DNA of 64,000 nt from Nonomuraea harbinensis (GTDB lineage: Bacteria > Actinomycetota > Actinomycetes > Streptosporangiales > Streptosporangiaceae), in assembly GCF_019396385.1 (NCBI RefSeq), contig NZ_JAHKRN010000032.1, forward strand, positions 37,780 through 101,779. Direction: 5' to 3'. Below, piece after piece: positions 57,555 to 64,000 of the stretch. Below the pieces are notes generated by a model. It had not been told where the DNA came from. It saw only the letters and a program-made list of their open reading frames with translations, and did not search any database. Each line of letters opens with the position of its first letter. The first letter of the stretch is position 1. Both the position numbers and the translations under genes were made by a program.

Positions 57555-57962
57555 TCACTCCGTGATGGTCGGGTGCGCGGTCAGGAACGGGCGCAGTTCG
57601 AGCCACTCGTGGATCGGCTCCCCGCCCGCGCCCGGAGCCGCGGACAGCTCGGCGGCCAGTTCGAGCGCCCGCTCGTAGCTGTCGACGTCGATCACCATCC
57701 AGCCGGCGATCAGGTCCTTCGTCTCCGCGAACGGGCCGTCGGTGACCGGCGGCCGCCCCTCGCCGTCGTAGCGGACGAACGTGCCCTCCGGGGAGAGCGC
57801 CTGAGCGTCGACGAACTCGCCGGTGCCTTCGAGCCGGGCGGCGAAGTCGTCCATGTACTTCACGTGGGCCGTGAGCTCCTCCGGCGTCCACTTGTCCATG
57901 GGCACGTCGTTGACCGCTGCCGGGGCGCCCCGGTAGTGCTTGAGCAGCAGGTACTTGGCCAT
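57555..57962 (-). CDS. YCII domain protein (DGPF family), second copy
   Basis: 135-residue YCII protein: MAKYLLLKHYRGAP, EGTFVRYDGEGRPPVTDGPF with the DGPF motif, then GWMVIDVDSYERALELAAEL and IHEWLELRPF. Strong AAGGAGG ribosome site before the ATG at 57962. Immediately upstream of its partner sigma gene in the same operon. Paralogue of 53602-53940 but with different surrounding genes. Confidence 0.88.
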   Translation of the reverse strand: MAKYLLLKHYRGAPAAVNDVPMDKWTPEELTAHVKYMDDFAARLEGTGEFVDAQALSPEGTFVRYDGEGRPPVTDGPFAETKDLIAGWMVIDVDSYERALELAAELSAAPGAGGEPIHEWLELRPFLTAHPTITE

Positions 57963-58137
57963 GATGTCCTCCTTGGTGCGGTACGGCCATGGTGGCCGTG
58001 CTCGACTCTGGGACGGAGCCGCGCACGCGTTCTCGACATCCCACCGCGACATTTTTCCTGAAGCCTCCGCCGTGAGTGAGGCAGAGGTAGACCCAGCACT
58101 ACCGTGCCCGCGCACCGGGATCGGTTAGCGTCGTGGG

Positions 58138-59346
58138 GTGCTCGCCCCCACCGCCCTGGCCGCCGTGACCCGCCGGCCGTCGGCGTTCCTCCGCTCGTCG
58201 TGGCCCTGGCGGTCGCTGGCCTACCTGCTGGGCAGCGCGATCCACGCGGTGGCGGCGTGCGTGGCGATCTACGCGGCCTACGCCTACGGCGTCGGGGTCG
58301 CGGCGGGGGGCGCGCTGCTCGCGCTGGCCGTGCTCTCCCTGCCGGCGGCGGCGTTCGAGCGGTGGCGGCTCCGGCTGGTGGACCGCGCGCCCGTCGACGA
58401 CCCGCACGTCAGGCCGCCGCGGCCCGGTCCGCGCGCCTGGCTCGCCACCCGCCTGCGCGAGCAGGCGACCTGGCGGGAGCTGGGGTTCACCGTCATCGCG
58501 GTGTCCGTGATGTGGTGGATGGACCTGGGATTCGTCTCGTCGGCGATCTGGCTGCCGCTGATGCTGCTGTCGGCGCCGTTCCAGCCGAGCCTGCACCTGG
58601 TGGAGAGCCTGCCGCTGATCGCCGCCGGGCTGCTGCTGTCGCCGCTCTTCGCGTACATGATGACCGCGTGGGCCGGCACCCGCGCGTTGCTCGTGCGGGC
58701 TGTCCTGGCGCCGCGCGACGCGGAGATCATCCGCTCGCGCGCCCGGCTGGTCGACGCGTTCGAGGTCGAACGCCGCCGGATCGAGCGTGACCTGCACGAC
58801 GGCGCCCAGCAGCGGCTGGTGGCCCTCAGCATGAAGCTCGGGCTGGCCCGGCTCGACCTGCCTCCGGGTTCGCCCGCCGAGGCGCAGCTCGCCGAGGCGC
58901 ACGAGGAGGCCGGGCGCGCCCTGGCCGAGCTGCGCGAGCTGATCAGGGGCGTCCACCCCCAGGTGCTCACCGACCGGGGGCTCGGCGCGGCCGTGCGCGA
59001 CGTGGCGGGCCGCTCCCCCGTTCCCGTCGACGTCGACGTCTCGCTGCCCGGCCGGTTGCCGCCGTCGATCGAGGTGACCGCCTACTACGTCGTGTCGGAG
59101 GCGATGGCCAACCTCGCCAAGCACAGCGGGGCACGGCGCGGTTTCGTGCGCGCCCGGCTCCGCGACGGCGCGCTGGTGCTGGAGGTGGGCGACGACGGGG
59201 TGGGGGGCGCCGACCCGGCGGCCGGGTCCGGGCTGGCCGGGCTCGCGGACCGCGTGGCCGTCACCGAAGGCCTGATGACCCTGTCCAGCCCGCCGGGCGG
59301 GCCGACGTCGCTGCGTGTGGAGATCCCATGCCCCGTCTCCGGGTAG
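58138..59346 (+). CDS. Sensor histidine kinase (HisKA_3 type), second system
   Basis: 402-residue kinase. The N-terminal sensor domain has two helix pairs (about 28-72 and 115-180). The phosphorylation site is in ERDLHDGAQQRLVALSMKLG with His220, and the HATPase domain has VVSEAMANLAKHSGA, EVGDDGVGG and SGLAGLADRV. GTG start 58138; TAGCGT six nt upstream may be a -10 box of a leaderless transcript. Overlaps its response regulator by 19 bp. The signal is unknown; no transporter is adjacent. Confidence 0.9.
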   Translation: MLAPTALAAVTRRPSAFLRSSWPWRSLAYLLGSAIHAVAACVAIYAAYAYGVGVAAGGALLALAVLSLPAAAFERWRLRLVDRAPVDDPHVRPPRPGPRAWLATRLREQATWRELGFTVIAVSVMWWMDLGFVSSAIWLPLMLLSAPFQPSLHLVESLPLIAAGLLLSPLFAYMMTAWAGTRALLVRAVLAPRDAEIIRSRARLVDAFEVERRRIERDLHDGAQQRLVALSMKLGLARLDLPPGSPAEAQLAEAHEEAGRALAELRELIRGVHPQVLTDRGLGAAVRDVAGRSPVPVDVDVSLPGRLPPSIEVTAYYVVSEAMANLAKHSGARRGFVRARLRDGALVLEVGDDGVGGADPAAGSGLAGLADRVAVTEGLMTLSSPPGGPTSLRVEIPCPVSG

Positions 59347-60005
59347 CCCTCGCCGAGGACGGTGTGCTGCTCCGTGAGGGGCTCGCCGGGCTCCTCGACC
59401 GGTTCGGCCACGAGGTCGTCGCCTCGGTCGGCGACGGAGCGGCGCTGATCGCCGCCGTGGCCGAGTACGAGCCCGACATCGTCGTCGCCGACGTCCGCAT
59501 GCCGCCCGGCTTCACCGACGAGGGGCTCCGCGCCGCGCTCACGCTGCGCGCCTCCCACCCGGGGCTCGCCGTGCTGGTGCTCAGCCAGTACGTCGAGCAG
59601 ACGTACGCGGCCGAACTCCTCGACTCGGACGGCGGCTCCGGCATCGGCTACCTGCTGAAGGACCGGATCGGCGACGTGCGGGAGTTCGTGGACGCGGTGG
59701 AGCGGGTCGCCGCGGGGCGCACGGTCGTGGACCCGGAGGTGGTGCGGCAGTTGCTGAGCCGCCGCCGCGCGCCGCTGTCCCGGCTGACCCCGCGGGAGCG
59801 TGAGGTGCTCGGACTGGTCGCGGAGGGCCGCTCCAACGCCGCCGTCGCCCGCGCGCTGGTGGTCTCCGAGGCGGCGGTGTCCAAGCACATCGCCGGCATC
59901 CTGGCCAAGCTCGACCTGCCCCCGGCGGGGGACGACCACCGCCGCGTCCTCGCCGTCCTCGCCTACCTCCGGGGCCGGCCGGGCGGGCCGGAGGAGCGGC
60001 GCTGA
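59328..60005 (+). CDS. NarL/FixJ-type response regulator, second system
   Basis: 225-residue regulator. Receiver domain with LAEDG, phosphoacceptor Asp55 in VVADVRMPP, and YLLKDRIGD. The LuxR-type helix-turn-helix is at about 150-205 (LTPREREVLGLVAEGRSNAA, VSKHIAGILAKLDL). It starts inside the kinase gene (19-bp overlap). It converges on a MarR gene with a 12-bp gap. Confidence 0.91.
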   Translation: MPRLRVALAEDGVLLREGLAGLLDRFGHEVVASVGDGAALIAAVAEYEPDIVVADVRMPPGFTDEGLRAALTLRASHPGLAVLVLSQYVEQTYAAELLDSDGGSGIGYLLKDRIGDVREFVDAVERVAAGRTVVDPEVVRQLLSRRRAPLSRLTPREREVLGLVAEGRSNAAVARALVVSEAAVSKHIAGILAKLDLPPAGDDHRRVLAVLAYLRGRPGGPEERR

Positions 60006-60017
60006 TCCGGCCGTACC

Positions 60018-60473
60018 TCAGCCGTCGAGCTTGCGGGCGATGGTCTCCAGGGCGGAGAGGTCCGCGGGTGAGAGCCGGTCGATGACGTGGCGGCGGACCG
60101 ACTCCAGGTGGGCGGGGGCGGCGTCCTCCAGCGTCTCCAGGCCGCGTTCGGTGAGGACGAGATAGCAGCCCCGGCCGTCGGCCGGATCGGGCTCGCGCCG
60201 CAGGAGTCCCCGGGCCTCCATGCGGGTGGCGTGCCGGGACAGGCGGCTGCGTGACCAGCCCATCTTGGCCGCCTGCTCGTGCAGCGTGCTGGTGCGGCCC
60301 GGACGCTCGGAGAGCGTGCTCAGCACTTCGTAGTCGGGATCGGACAGGCCGATCGCGGCCAGGTCGTGCGCGGTGCGCGACTGGACGGCGATCATCATGC
60401 GGCGCAGGGCGCGCCAGGCCCGTTCCTCGTCCGGGTCGAGCCAGCGGACCGTCCCCGGCGGTTTCTTTGACAC
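60018..60473 (-). CDS. MarR-family transcriptional regulator
   Basis: 151-residue winged-helix regulator: IGLSDPDYEVLSTLSERPGR, TLHEQAAKMGWSRSRLSRHA as the helix-turn-helix, ARGLLRREPDPADGRGCYLV as the wing. GTG start at 60473. Divergent from the FMN-reductase::GNAT gene by 30 bp, with an inverted repeat covering both starts, so it probably represses that gene and itself in response to an oxidant or phenolic compound. Confidence 0.88.
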   Translation of the reverse strand: MSKKPPGTVRWLDPDEERAWRALRRMMIAVQSRTAHDLAAIGLSDPDYEVLSTLSERPGRTSTLHEQAAKMGWSRSRLSRHATRMEARGLLRREPDPADGRGCYLVLTERGLETLEDAAPAHLESVRRHVIDRLSPADLSALETIARKLDG

Positions 60474-60510
60474 GTAAACAAGTTACCAGCTACGTTCGTT
60501 TCCATGTCAA
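60467..60510. promoter_or_regulatory. Inverted repeat spanning the MarR and FMN-reductase start codons
   Basis: TTGACACGTAAAC (60467-60479) and GTTTCCATGTCAA (60498-60510) are imperfect inverted arms (10 of 13 match) around an 18-bp centre. They overlap the GTG of the MarR gene and the ATG of the reductase gene. Confidence 0.55.
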
Positions 60511-61583
60511 CGAAAACTGTGCGGGTCCTCGTCCTGATGTGCAGCTCCCGTCCCGGCGCCCGGGGCCCGGCGGTGGCGGAGTGGCTGGCCGAGACGGTCG
60601 CGCCCCGCGCCGCGGAGCTCGGCGTGGAGCTCGTGCCGGTGGCCCTGCGCGACCTCGGCCTGCCGTTCCTGGACGAGGAGGACGAGCCCGCGTCCGGCGT
60701 CTACCGCCACGAGCACACCAAGCGGTGGAGCGCGACGGTGGACGCGGCCGACGGCTTCATCGCGGTCACCCCCGAGTACAACTACGGCATGCCCGCCATC
60801 CTCAAGAACGCCCTCGACTACCTCGGCCGTGAGTGGGCGTGGAAGCCGATGGGATTCGTCAGCTACGGCAACACCTCGGCCGGCACCCGGTCGGTCCAGC
60901 ACGCCAAGCAGGTGGTGACCACGCTGCGGCTGGTGCCCCTGGGCGCCACGCTCGCCCTGCGCATCGGCGACACCATGGAGAACGGGCGGGTCCGCCCCGA
61001 CGCCGGCCGCGCCGCGATCGCCGTGGGGGTCCTGGACGAGCTGGTCCGGGTCGCCCACGCCCTCCGGCCGCTGCGCGAGCAGGCCCGGTCCCAGCCGGGG
61101 CCGCTGCCGGGCTCGTACGTGAGACAGCTGACCCCCGGCGACGCCGGGGAGGTCCTGGTGCTGCAGCGCTGCTGCTGGATGGAGGAGGCGCTGGCCAACG
61201 ACACGCTGGCCGTCCCCGCACTCGGCGAGTCGCTGGAGCGGGTGGGCGCATGGCTGGCCACCTGGCACACCACGGGCCTGTGGCAGGACGGCCGGCTCCT
61301 GGGCATGGTACGGGCGCGGCGCGTGGACGACGACTGGCACGTGGGCCGGCTCGGCGTCGTCCCCGACCTGCGCGGGCGGGGCGTGGGGCGCTGGCTGCTG
61401 GGCCGGGCCGAAGCCGCGGCCGAGGCCGGCTGCCGCCGCTTCGTGCTGCGCACCGGCGCCGAGAGCCGCCGCAACCTCGCCCTCTACCACGCCCAGGGCT
61501 ACCGGACGGAGTCGTCCGACGGCGCGACGGCCTTCCTCACCAAGCCGGTGCCCGCGCACGAGCCCGTCCCGGCGGCTGGATGA
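60504..61583 (+). CDS. NADPH-dependent FMN reductase fused to a GNAT acetyltransferase
   Basis: 359 residues with two enzymes. Residues 1-190 are a flavodoxin-fold NAD(P)H:FMN reductase/quinone reductase (CSSRPGARGPAVAEWLAE, DGFIAVTPEYNYGMPAILKN, GFVSYGNTSAGTRSVQHAK). Residues about 203-350 are a GNAT domain with the CoA motif LGVVPDLRGRGVGRWLLGRA and TGAESRRNLALYHAQGYRTE. A Pro/Gln-rich linker (SQPGPLPGSY) joins them. Each alone is common; the fusion is less so. Controlled by the divergent MarR gene. It may reduce and acetylate the same xenobiotic, but that is inference. Confidence 0.88.
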   Translation: MSTKTVRVLVLMCSSRPGARGPAVAEWLAETVAPRAAELGVELVPVALRDLGLPFLDEEDEPASGVYRHEHTKRWSATVDAADGFIAVTPEYNYGMPAILKNALDYLGREWAWKPMGFVSYGNTSAGTRSVQHAKQVVTTLRLVPLGATLALRIGDTMENGRVRPDAGRAAIAVGVLDELVRVAHALRPLREQARSQPGPLPGSYVRQLTPGDAGEVLVLQRCCWMEEALANDTLAVPALGESLERVGAWLATWHTTGLWQDGRLLGMVRARRVDDDWHVGRLGVVPDLRGRGVGRWLLGRAEAAAEAGCRRFVLRTGAESRRNLALYHAQGYRTESSDGATAFLTKPVPAHEPVPAAG

Positions 61584-61600
61584 GGGGACACCGGCGGCGG

Positions 61601-62194
61601 TCAGCCGCCCGTGGTGGCATAGGTCGCGATGATCGCGCCCGTGCTGGTTACCTGGCTGTCCGCCAGCCGCAGCGACCGGAGCGCGCCGTCGTCACGGAAG
61701 AGACGCTTGCCGCCGCCCACCACCAGCGGGTCGATCATGAGCCGGAGTTCGTCCAGCAGGCCCAGGGCCAGCAGGGTCTGGACGAGCCCCGGGCTGCCGA
61801 TCACATGCAGGTCGCCGCCTTCCTCCTTCTTCAGCGCTCGCACGGCCGCGCCGGCATCACCCCCCAGCAGCCTCGCGTTCCGCCAGCCGAGCGGCTCGGC
61901 GAGGGTGGTCGAGGCGACGTACTTCGGCAACGCGTTCAGGGGCTCGGCGAGCACCTGCTGGTCCTGCGGCGCGTCCGGCCAGTGGGCGGCGAAGATCTCG
62001 TACGTGCCGCGCCCCAGCAGGTAGCCGCCCGCGCCGCGGACGTTGTCGATCACCCACTTCATCGACAGGTCGTCGAAGTAGCGGGCGTGCCAGCCGCCGT
62101 GCGTGAAGCCGCCGGCCGCGTCCTCGTCGGCGTAGCTGGGTGACTGCACCACCCCGTCCAGCGTCATCCACTCGTTCGCGATCACTTTCCGCAT
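61601..62194 (-). CDS. Dihydrofolate-reductase-family protein (RibD C-terminal-like)
   Basis: 197-residue protein of the YwjB/YyaP-like dihydrofolate reductase superfamily: MRKVIANEWMTLDGVVQSPS, GYLLGRGTYEIFAAHWPD, DLHVIGSPGLVQTLLALGLL and LMIDPLVVGGGKRLF. These bind NADPH; substrates of this branch are largely unknown. GGAGG precedes the ATG at 62194. It converges on the FMN-reductase::GNAT gene with a 17-bp gap. Confidence 0.88.
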   Translation of the reverse strand: MRKVIANEWMTLDGVVQSPSYADEDAAGGFTHGGWHARYFDDLSMKWVIDNVRGAGGYLLGRGTYEIFAAHWPDAPQDQQVLAEPLNALPKYVASTTLAEPLGWRNARLLGGDAGAAVRALKKEEGGDLHVIGSPGLVQTLLALGLLDELRLMIDPLVVGGGKRLFRDDGALRSLRLADSQVTSTGAIIATYATTGG

Positions 62195-62343
62195 TCCGGC
62201 CTCCTGGCTGTCGTGGAGCCTGTCACCCGCGAGGACGGAGCCGGGCGCCCGTTCTCGACATGGCGTCCCTCTCCGGCATGTCACGGGCGGGAGCCGCTGT
62301 CTCGTCTACGGGGTAGAGGCAATCTTCGATTGAGGGATGGACG

Positions 62344-62727
62344 ATGAATCTCGCGCTGTGGATCGCTGCCGGACTGCTGGCCGCGGTTGCCCTGCTCGGC
62401 GGCATCACCAAGACTTTCGTGCCGAGGGAGAAACTGGCCGCGGCCCACGGCGGAGGATGGACCGGTGACGTCAGCGCGGGCTTCGTCAAGACCCTGGGCG
62501 TTCTCGAACTCCTGGCCGCGCTGGGTCTGATCCTGCCCGCCGTGCTCGGCATCGCGCCGGTTCTGGTGCCGGTGACCGCCGTGTGCTGGGTCCTGCTGAT
62601 GATCGGGGCGATGATCACGCACGGCCGACGCGGCGAGTACTCTCTCTCGGCGCTGAACCTGGTATATCTCGCCATCGCCGCGTTCATCGCGTGGGGCCGC
62701 TTCGGCCCCGAGTCCTTCGTCGGCTGA
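62344..62727 (+). CDS. DoxX-family membrane protein
   Basis: 127 residues with four helices (LWIAAGLLAAVALLGGITKT, FVKTLGVLELLAALGLILPA, PVLVPVTAVCWVLLMIGAMI, LNLVYLAIAAFIAWGRFG). The ATG at 62344 follows GAGGGATGG. It is 19 bp upstream of a SigJ-type sigma gene on the same strand, probably one operon. DoxX proteins in mycobacteria take part in redox stress defence; the role here is not shown. Confidence 0.86.
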   Translation: MNLALWIAAGLLAAVALLGGITKTFVPREKLAAAHGGGWTGDVSAGFVKTLGVLELLAALGLILPAVLGIAPVLVPVTAVCWVLLMIGAMITHGRRGEYSLSALNLVYLAIAAFIAWGRFGPESFVG

Positions 62728-62746
62728 CCGGCGGGGAGGAGCCGTC

Positions 62747-63658
62747 ATGAGCAGGACCGAGGAGTTCGAGGAGCTGCGGCCGCTGCTGTTCTCGATCGCG
62801 TACCGGATCCTGGGCAGTGTGAGCGAGGCCGAGGACGCGGTCCAGGAGACCTGGCTGCGCTTCCAGGCCTCCCCCGCCCGGCCCAGGTCGGTCAGGGCTT
62901 TCCTGTCGGCCACGGTGACCAGGATCGCGATCGACGTGCTGCGCTCGGCCCGCGTCCGGCGGGAGGAGTACGTCGGGCCGTGGCTTCCGGAGCCGCTGCT
63001 CGCCGACCCCTACGAGGATCCGGAGCGGTCGGCGGAGCTGGCCGACTCGGTGTCGACGGCGGCCCTGCTGCTGCTGGAGCGGCTCAGCCCGCTGGAGCGG
63101 GCGGTCTTCGTCCTGCGGGAGGTGTTCGGCTTCGGCTTCCCCGAGGTCGCGGCGGCCGTCGGACGTTCGGAGGCGGCGTGCCGCCAGCTCGCCGTGCGGG
63201 CGCGGCGCCACATGACCGAGGGACGGCCCCGCTTCGAGGCCGATCGCAGGGAGCGGGAGGAGCTGGCGTCGCGGTTCTTCGACGCCCTGCGCGAAGGCGA
63301 CGTCGCCGGCCTCCAGGAGTTGCTCGCGGCCGACGTGTCGATGGTCGGCGACGGCGGCGGCAAGGCCCCGCAACTGGCCAGGGCCGTCGCCGGCGCCGGG
63401 AACGTGGCCAGGCTGCTCGCCTCCGTCTTCCCCCGGATGGCCCTGATCGACGTGGCGTTCGAGCCGCACGACGTCAACGGCGAGCCGGGCGCGATCTTCC
63501 GCGACCGGGACGGCAAGGTGCTCCACACCCTGGCGCTGGACGTCCTCGACGGGCGGATCCAGACGATCCGCGCGGTGATCAACCCCGACAAGCTCGGGCA
63601 CGTGGGCCCGGTGGCGGACGCCTGGGCGATCGACCGCGAGGCACGGCGGGCGCGCTGA
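62747..63658 (+). CDS. ECF sigma factor with SnoaL-like domain (SigJ-like)
   Basis: 303-residue sigma factor. Region 2 is LLFSIAYRILGSVSEAEDAV and FLSATVTRIAIDVLRSARVR; region 4 is LSPLERAVFVLREVFGFGFP and EVAAAVGRSEAACRQLAVRA. The C-terminal SnoaL-like domain (about 175-300) has FFDALREGDVAGLQELLAAD and IRAVINPDKLGHVG. Ribosome site GGGGAGGAG before the ATG. With the DoxX gene it repeats the DoxX-sigma association seen at 46.2-47.7 kb. SigJ in Mycobacterium is linked to peroxide resistance (established); here that is only suggested. Confidence 0.9.
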   Translation: MSRTEEFEELRPLLFSIAYRILGSVSEAEDAVQETWLRFQASPARPRSVRAFLSATVTRIAIDVLRSARVRREEYVGPWLPEPLLADPYEDPERSAELADSVSTAALLLLERLSPLERAVFVLREVFGFGFPEVAAAVGRSEAACRQLAVRARRHMTEGRPRFEADRREREELASRFFDALREGDVAGLQELLAADVSMVGDGGGKAPQLARAVAGAGNVARLLASVFPRMALIDVAFEPHDVNGEPGAIFRDRDGKVLHTLALDVLDGRIQTIRAVINPDKLGHVGPVADAWAIDREARRAR

Positions 63659-63694
63659 CAACCCGGGTTGGTTCCTGGGTATGAGGGGCGGTCC

Positions 63695-63730
63695 GGCGAG
63701 GACGAGCGCCTGATGGCGCTCGTCCTCGCC
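63695..63730. terminator. 15-bp perfect hairpin between convergent sigJ-like and rpoB genes
   Basis: GGCGAGGACGAGCGC (63695-63709) pairs exactly with 63716-63730 around the loop CTGATG. It lies 36 bp past the sigma stop and 30 bp past the rpoB stop, so it can serve both directions. No T tract. Confidence 0.8.
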
Positions 63731-63760
63731 CGGGACGTGCCGTCCGGCTCCGAGCCCGGG

Positions 63761-64000
63761 TCAGACCTCTTCCACGCTGCTCGGCTCACGCCGGGACAGG
63801 TCGATGCCGAGCTCCTCCGCGGCGCGGAAGACGTCCTCGTCGGTGTCGCGCATCTCGATGGACATGCCATCGGTGGAGAGCACCTCGACGTTGAGGCAGA
63901 GCGACTGCATCTCCTTGATCAGCACCTTGAAGGACTCCGGGATGCCGGGCTCGGGGATGTTCTCGCCCTTGACGATGGCCTCGTAGACCTTCACCCGGCC
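63761..64000 (-). CDS. rpoB: RNA polymerase beta subunit, C-terminal 79 residues
   Basis: The 3' end of rpoB runs in from the right edge: GRVKVYEAIVKGENIPEPGI, PESFKVLIKEMQSLCLNVEV, then the variable actinobacterial tail RDTDEDVFRAAEELGIDLSR and EPSSVEEV to a TGA at 63761. This is the catalytic beta subunit of the core polymerase. The rest of rpoB and the upstream ribosomal-protein region lie outside the window; rpoC is normally downstream of rpoB, but here a terminator and a convergent sigma gene follow. Confidence 0.95.
   Translation of the reverse strand, partial: GRVKVYEAIVKGENIPEPGIPESFKVLIKEMQSLCLNVEVLSTDGMSIEMRDTDEDVFRAAEELGIDLSRREPSSVEEV

Overview
The window is high-GC, gene-dense chromosomal DNA from an actinomycete. 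The right edge carries the 3' end of rpoB. The content (NRPS genes, an AfsR-type regulator, several ECF sigma factors, four TetR regulators, HisKA_3 two-component pairs, an F420/NADP oxidoreductase relic) and the RpoB tail suggest a filamentous actinomycete, perhaps Streptosporangiales such as Nonomuraea. That placement is inference from composition and protein style. I see no tRNA, rRNA or CRISPR array.

Layout. 1-4.7 kb: an MHS transporter and a small acyl-CoA-type catabolic operon (SDR, amidohydrolase, MaoC) with a divergent PaaX regulator. 4.7-14.5 kb: small detoxification and regulatory modules (SRPBCC-ArsR-VOC, TetR-DHA2 efflux, SDR-TetR), a phosphotransferase, an acetyltransferase, a cyclase::LuxR fusion and two decayed oxidoreductase genes. 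14.6-17.5 kb: an alpha/beta hydrolase, a DUF305 protein, and a methyltransferase and a MarR-type gene that have both lost their 5' ends at the same point. 17.6-27 kb: a two-gene NRPS locus. The first protein is a 2104-residue C-A-PCP-TE-MFS-APH fusion and the second is C-A-PCP; my manual codes read Ser and Gly. 27-29.2 kb: a CD-NTase gene facing an S-4TM pore gene, a probable minimal CBASS anti-phage pair. 29.3-36 kb: TetR-esterase, an AraC::desaturase relic, and an ABC exporter with its own two-component system. 35.8-38 kb: a decayed GntR, sugar permease and aminotransferase group. 38-43 kb: an AfsR/SARP regulator with a textbook-like SARP operator, an aldo/keto reductase and a broken regulator. 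43-46 kb: trpBA with a GntR/UTRA regulator. 46-64 kb: four ECF sigma factors in two paralogous pairs (two DoxX-linked SigJ-like, two YCII-linked), a flavin monooxygenase and siderophore-interaction operon with TetR, a damaged SulP transporter, a second two-component system, an FMN-reductase::GNAT fusion, and rpoB.

The strongest candidate for an undescribed system is the NRPS locus. One polypeptide combines peptide assembly, a thioesterase with cysteine in the nucleophile position, an exporter and an aminoglycoside-phosphotransferase-like kinase. It is transcribed divergently from the CD-NTase across 69 bp. A second theme is the number of deletion scars and frameshifts, about a dozen damaged or chimeric genes between clean neighbours. 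These are either real genome erosion or assembly dropouts in GC-rich DNA, and read mapping across the junctions would decide.
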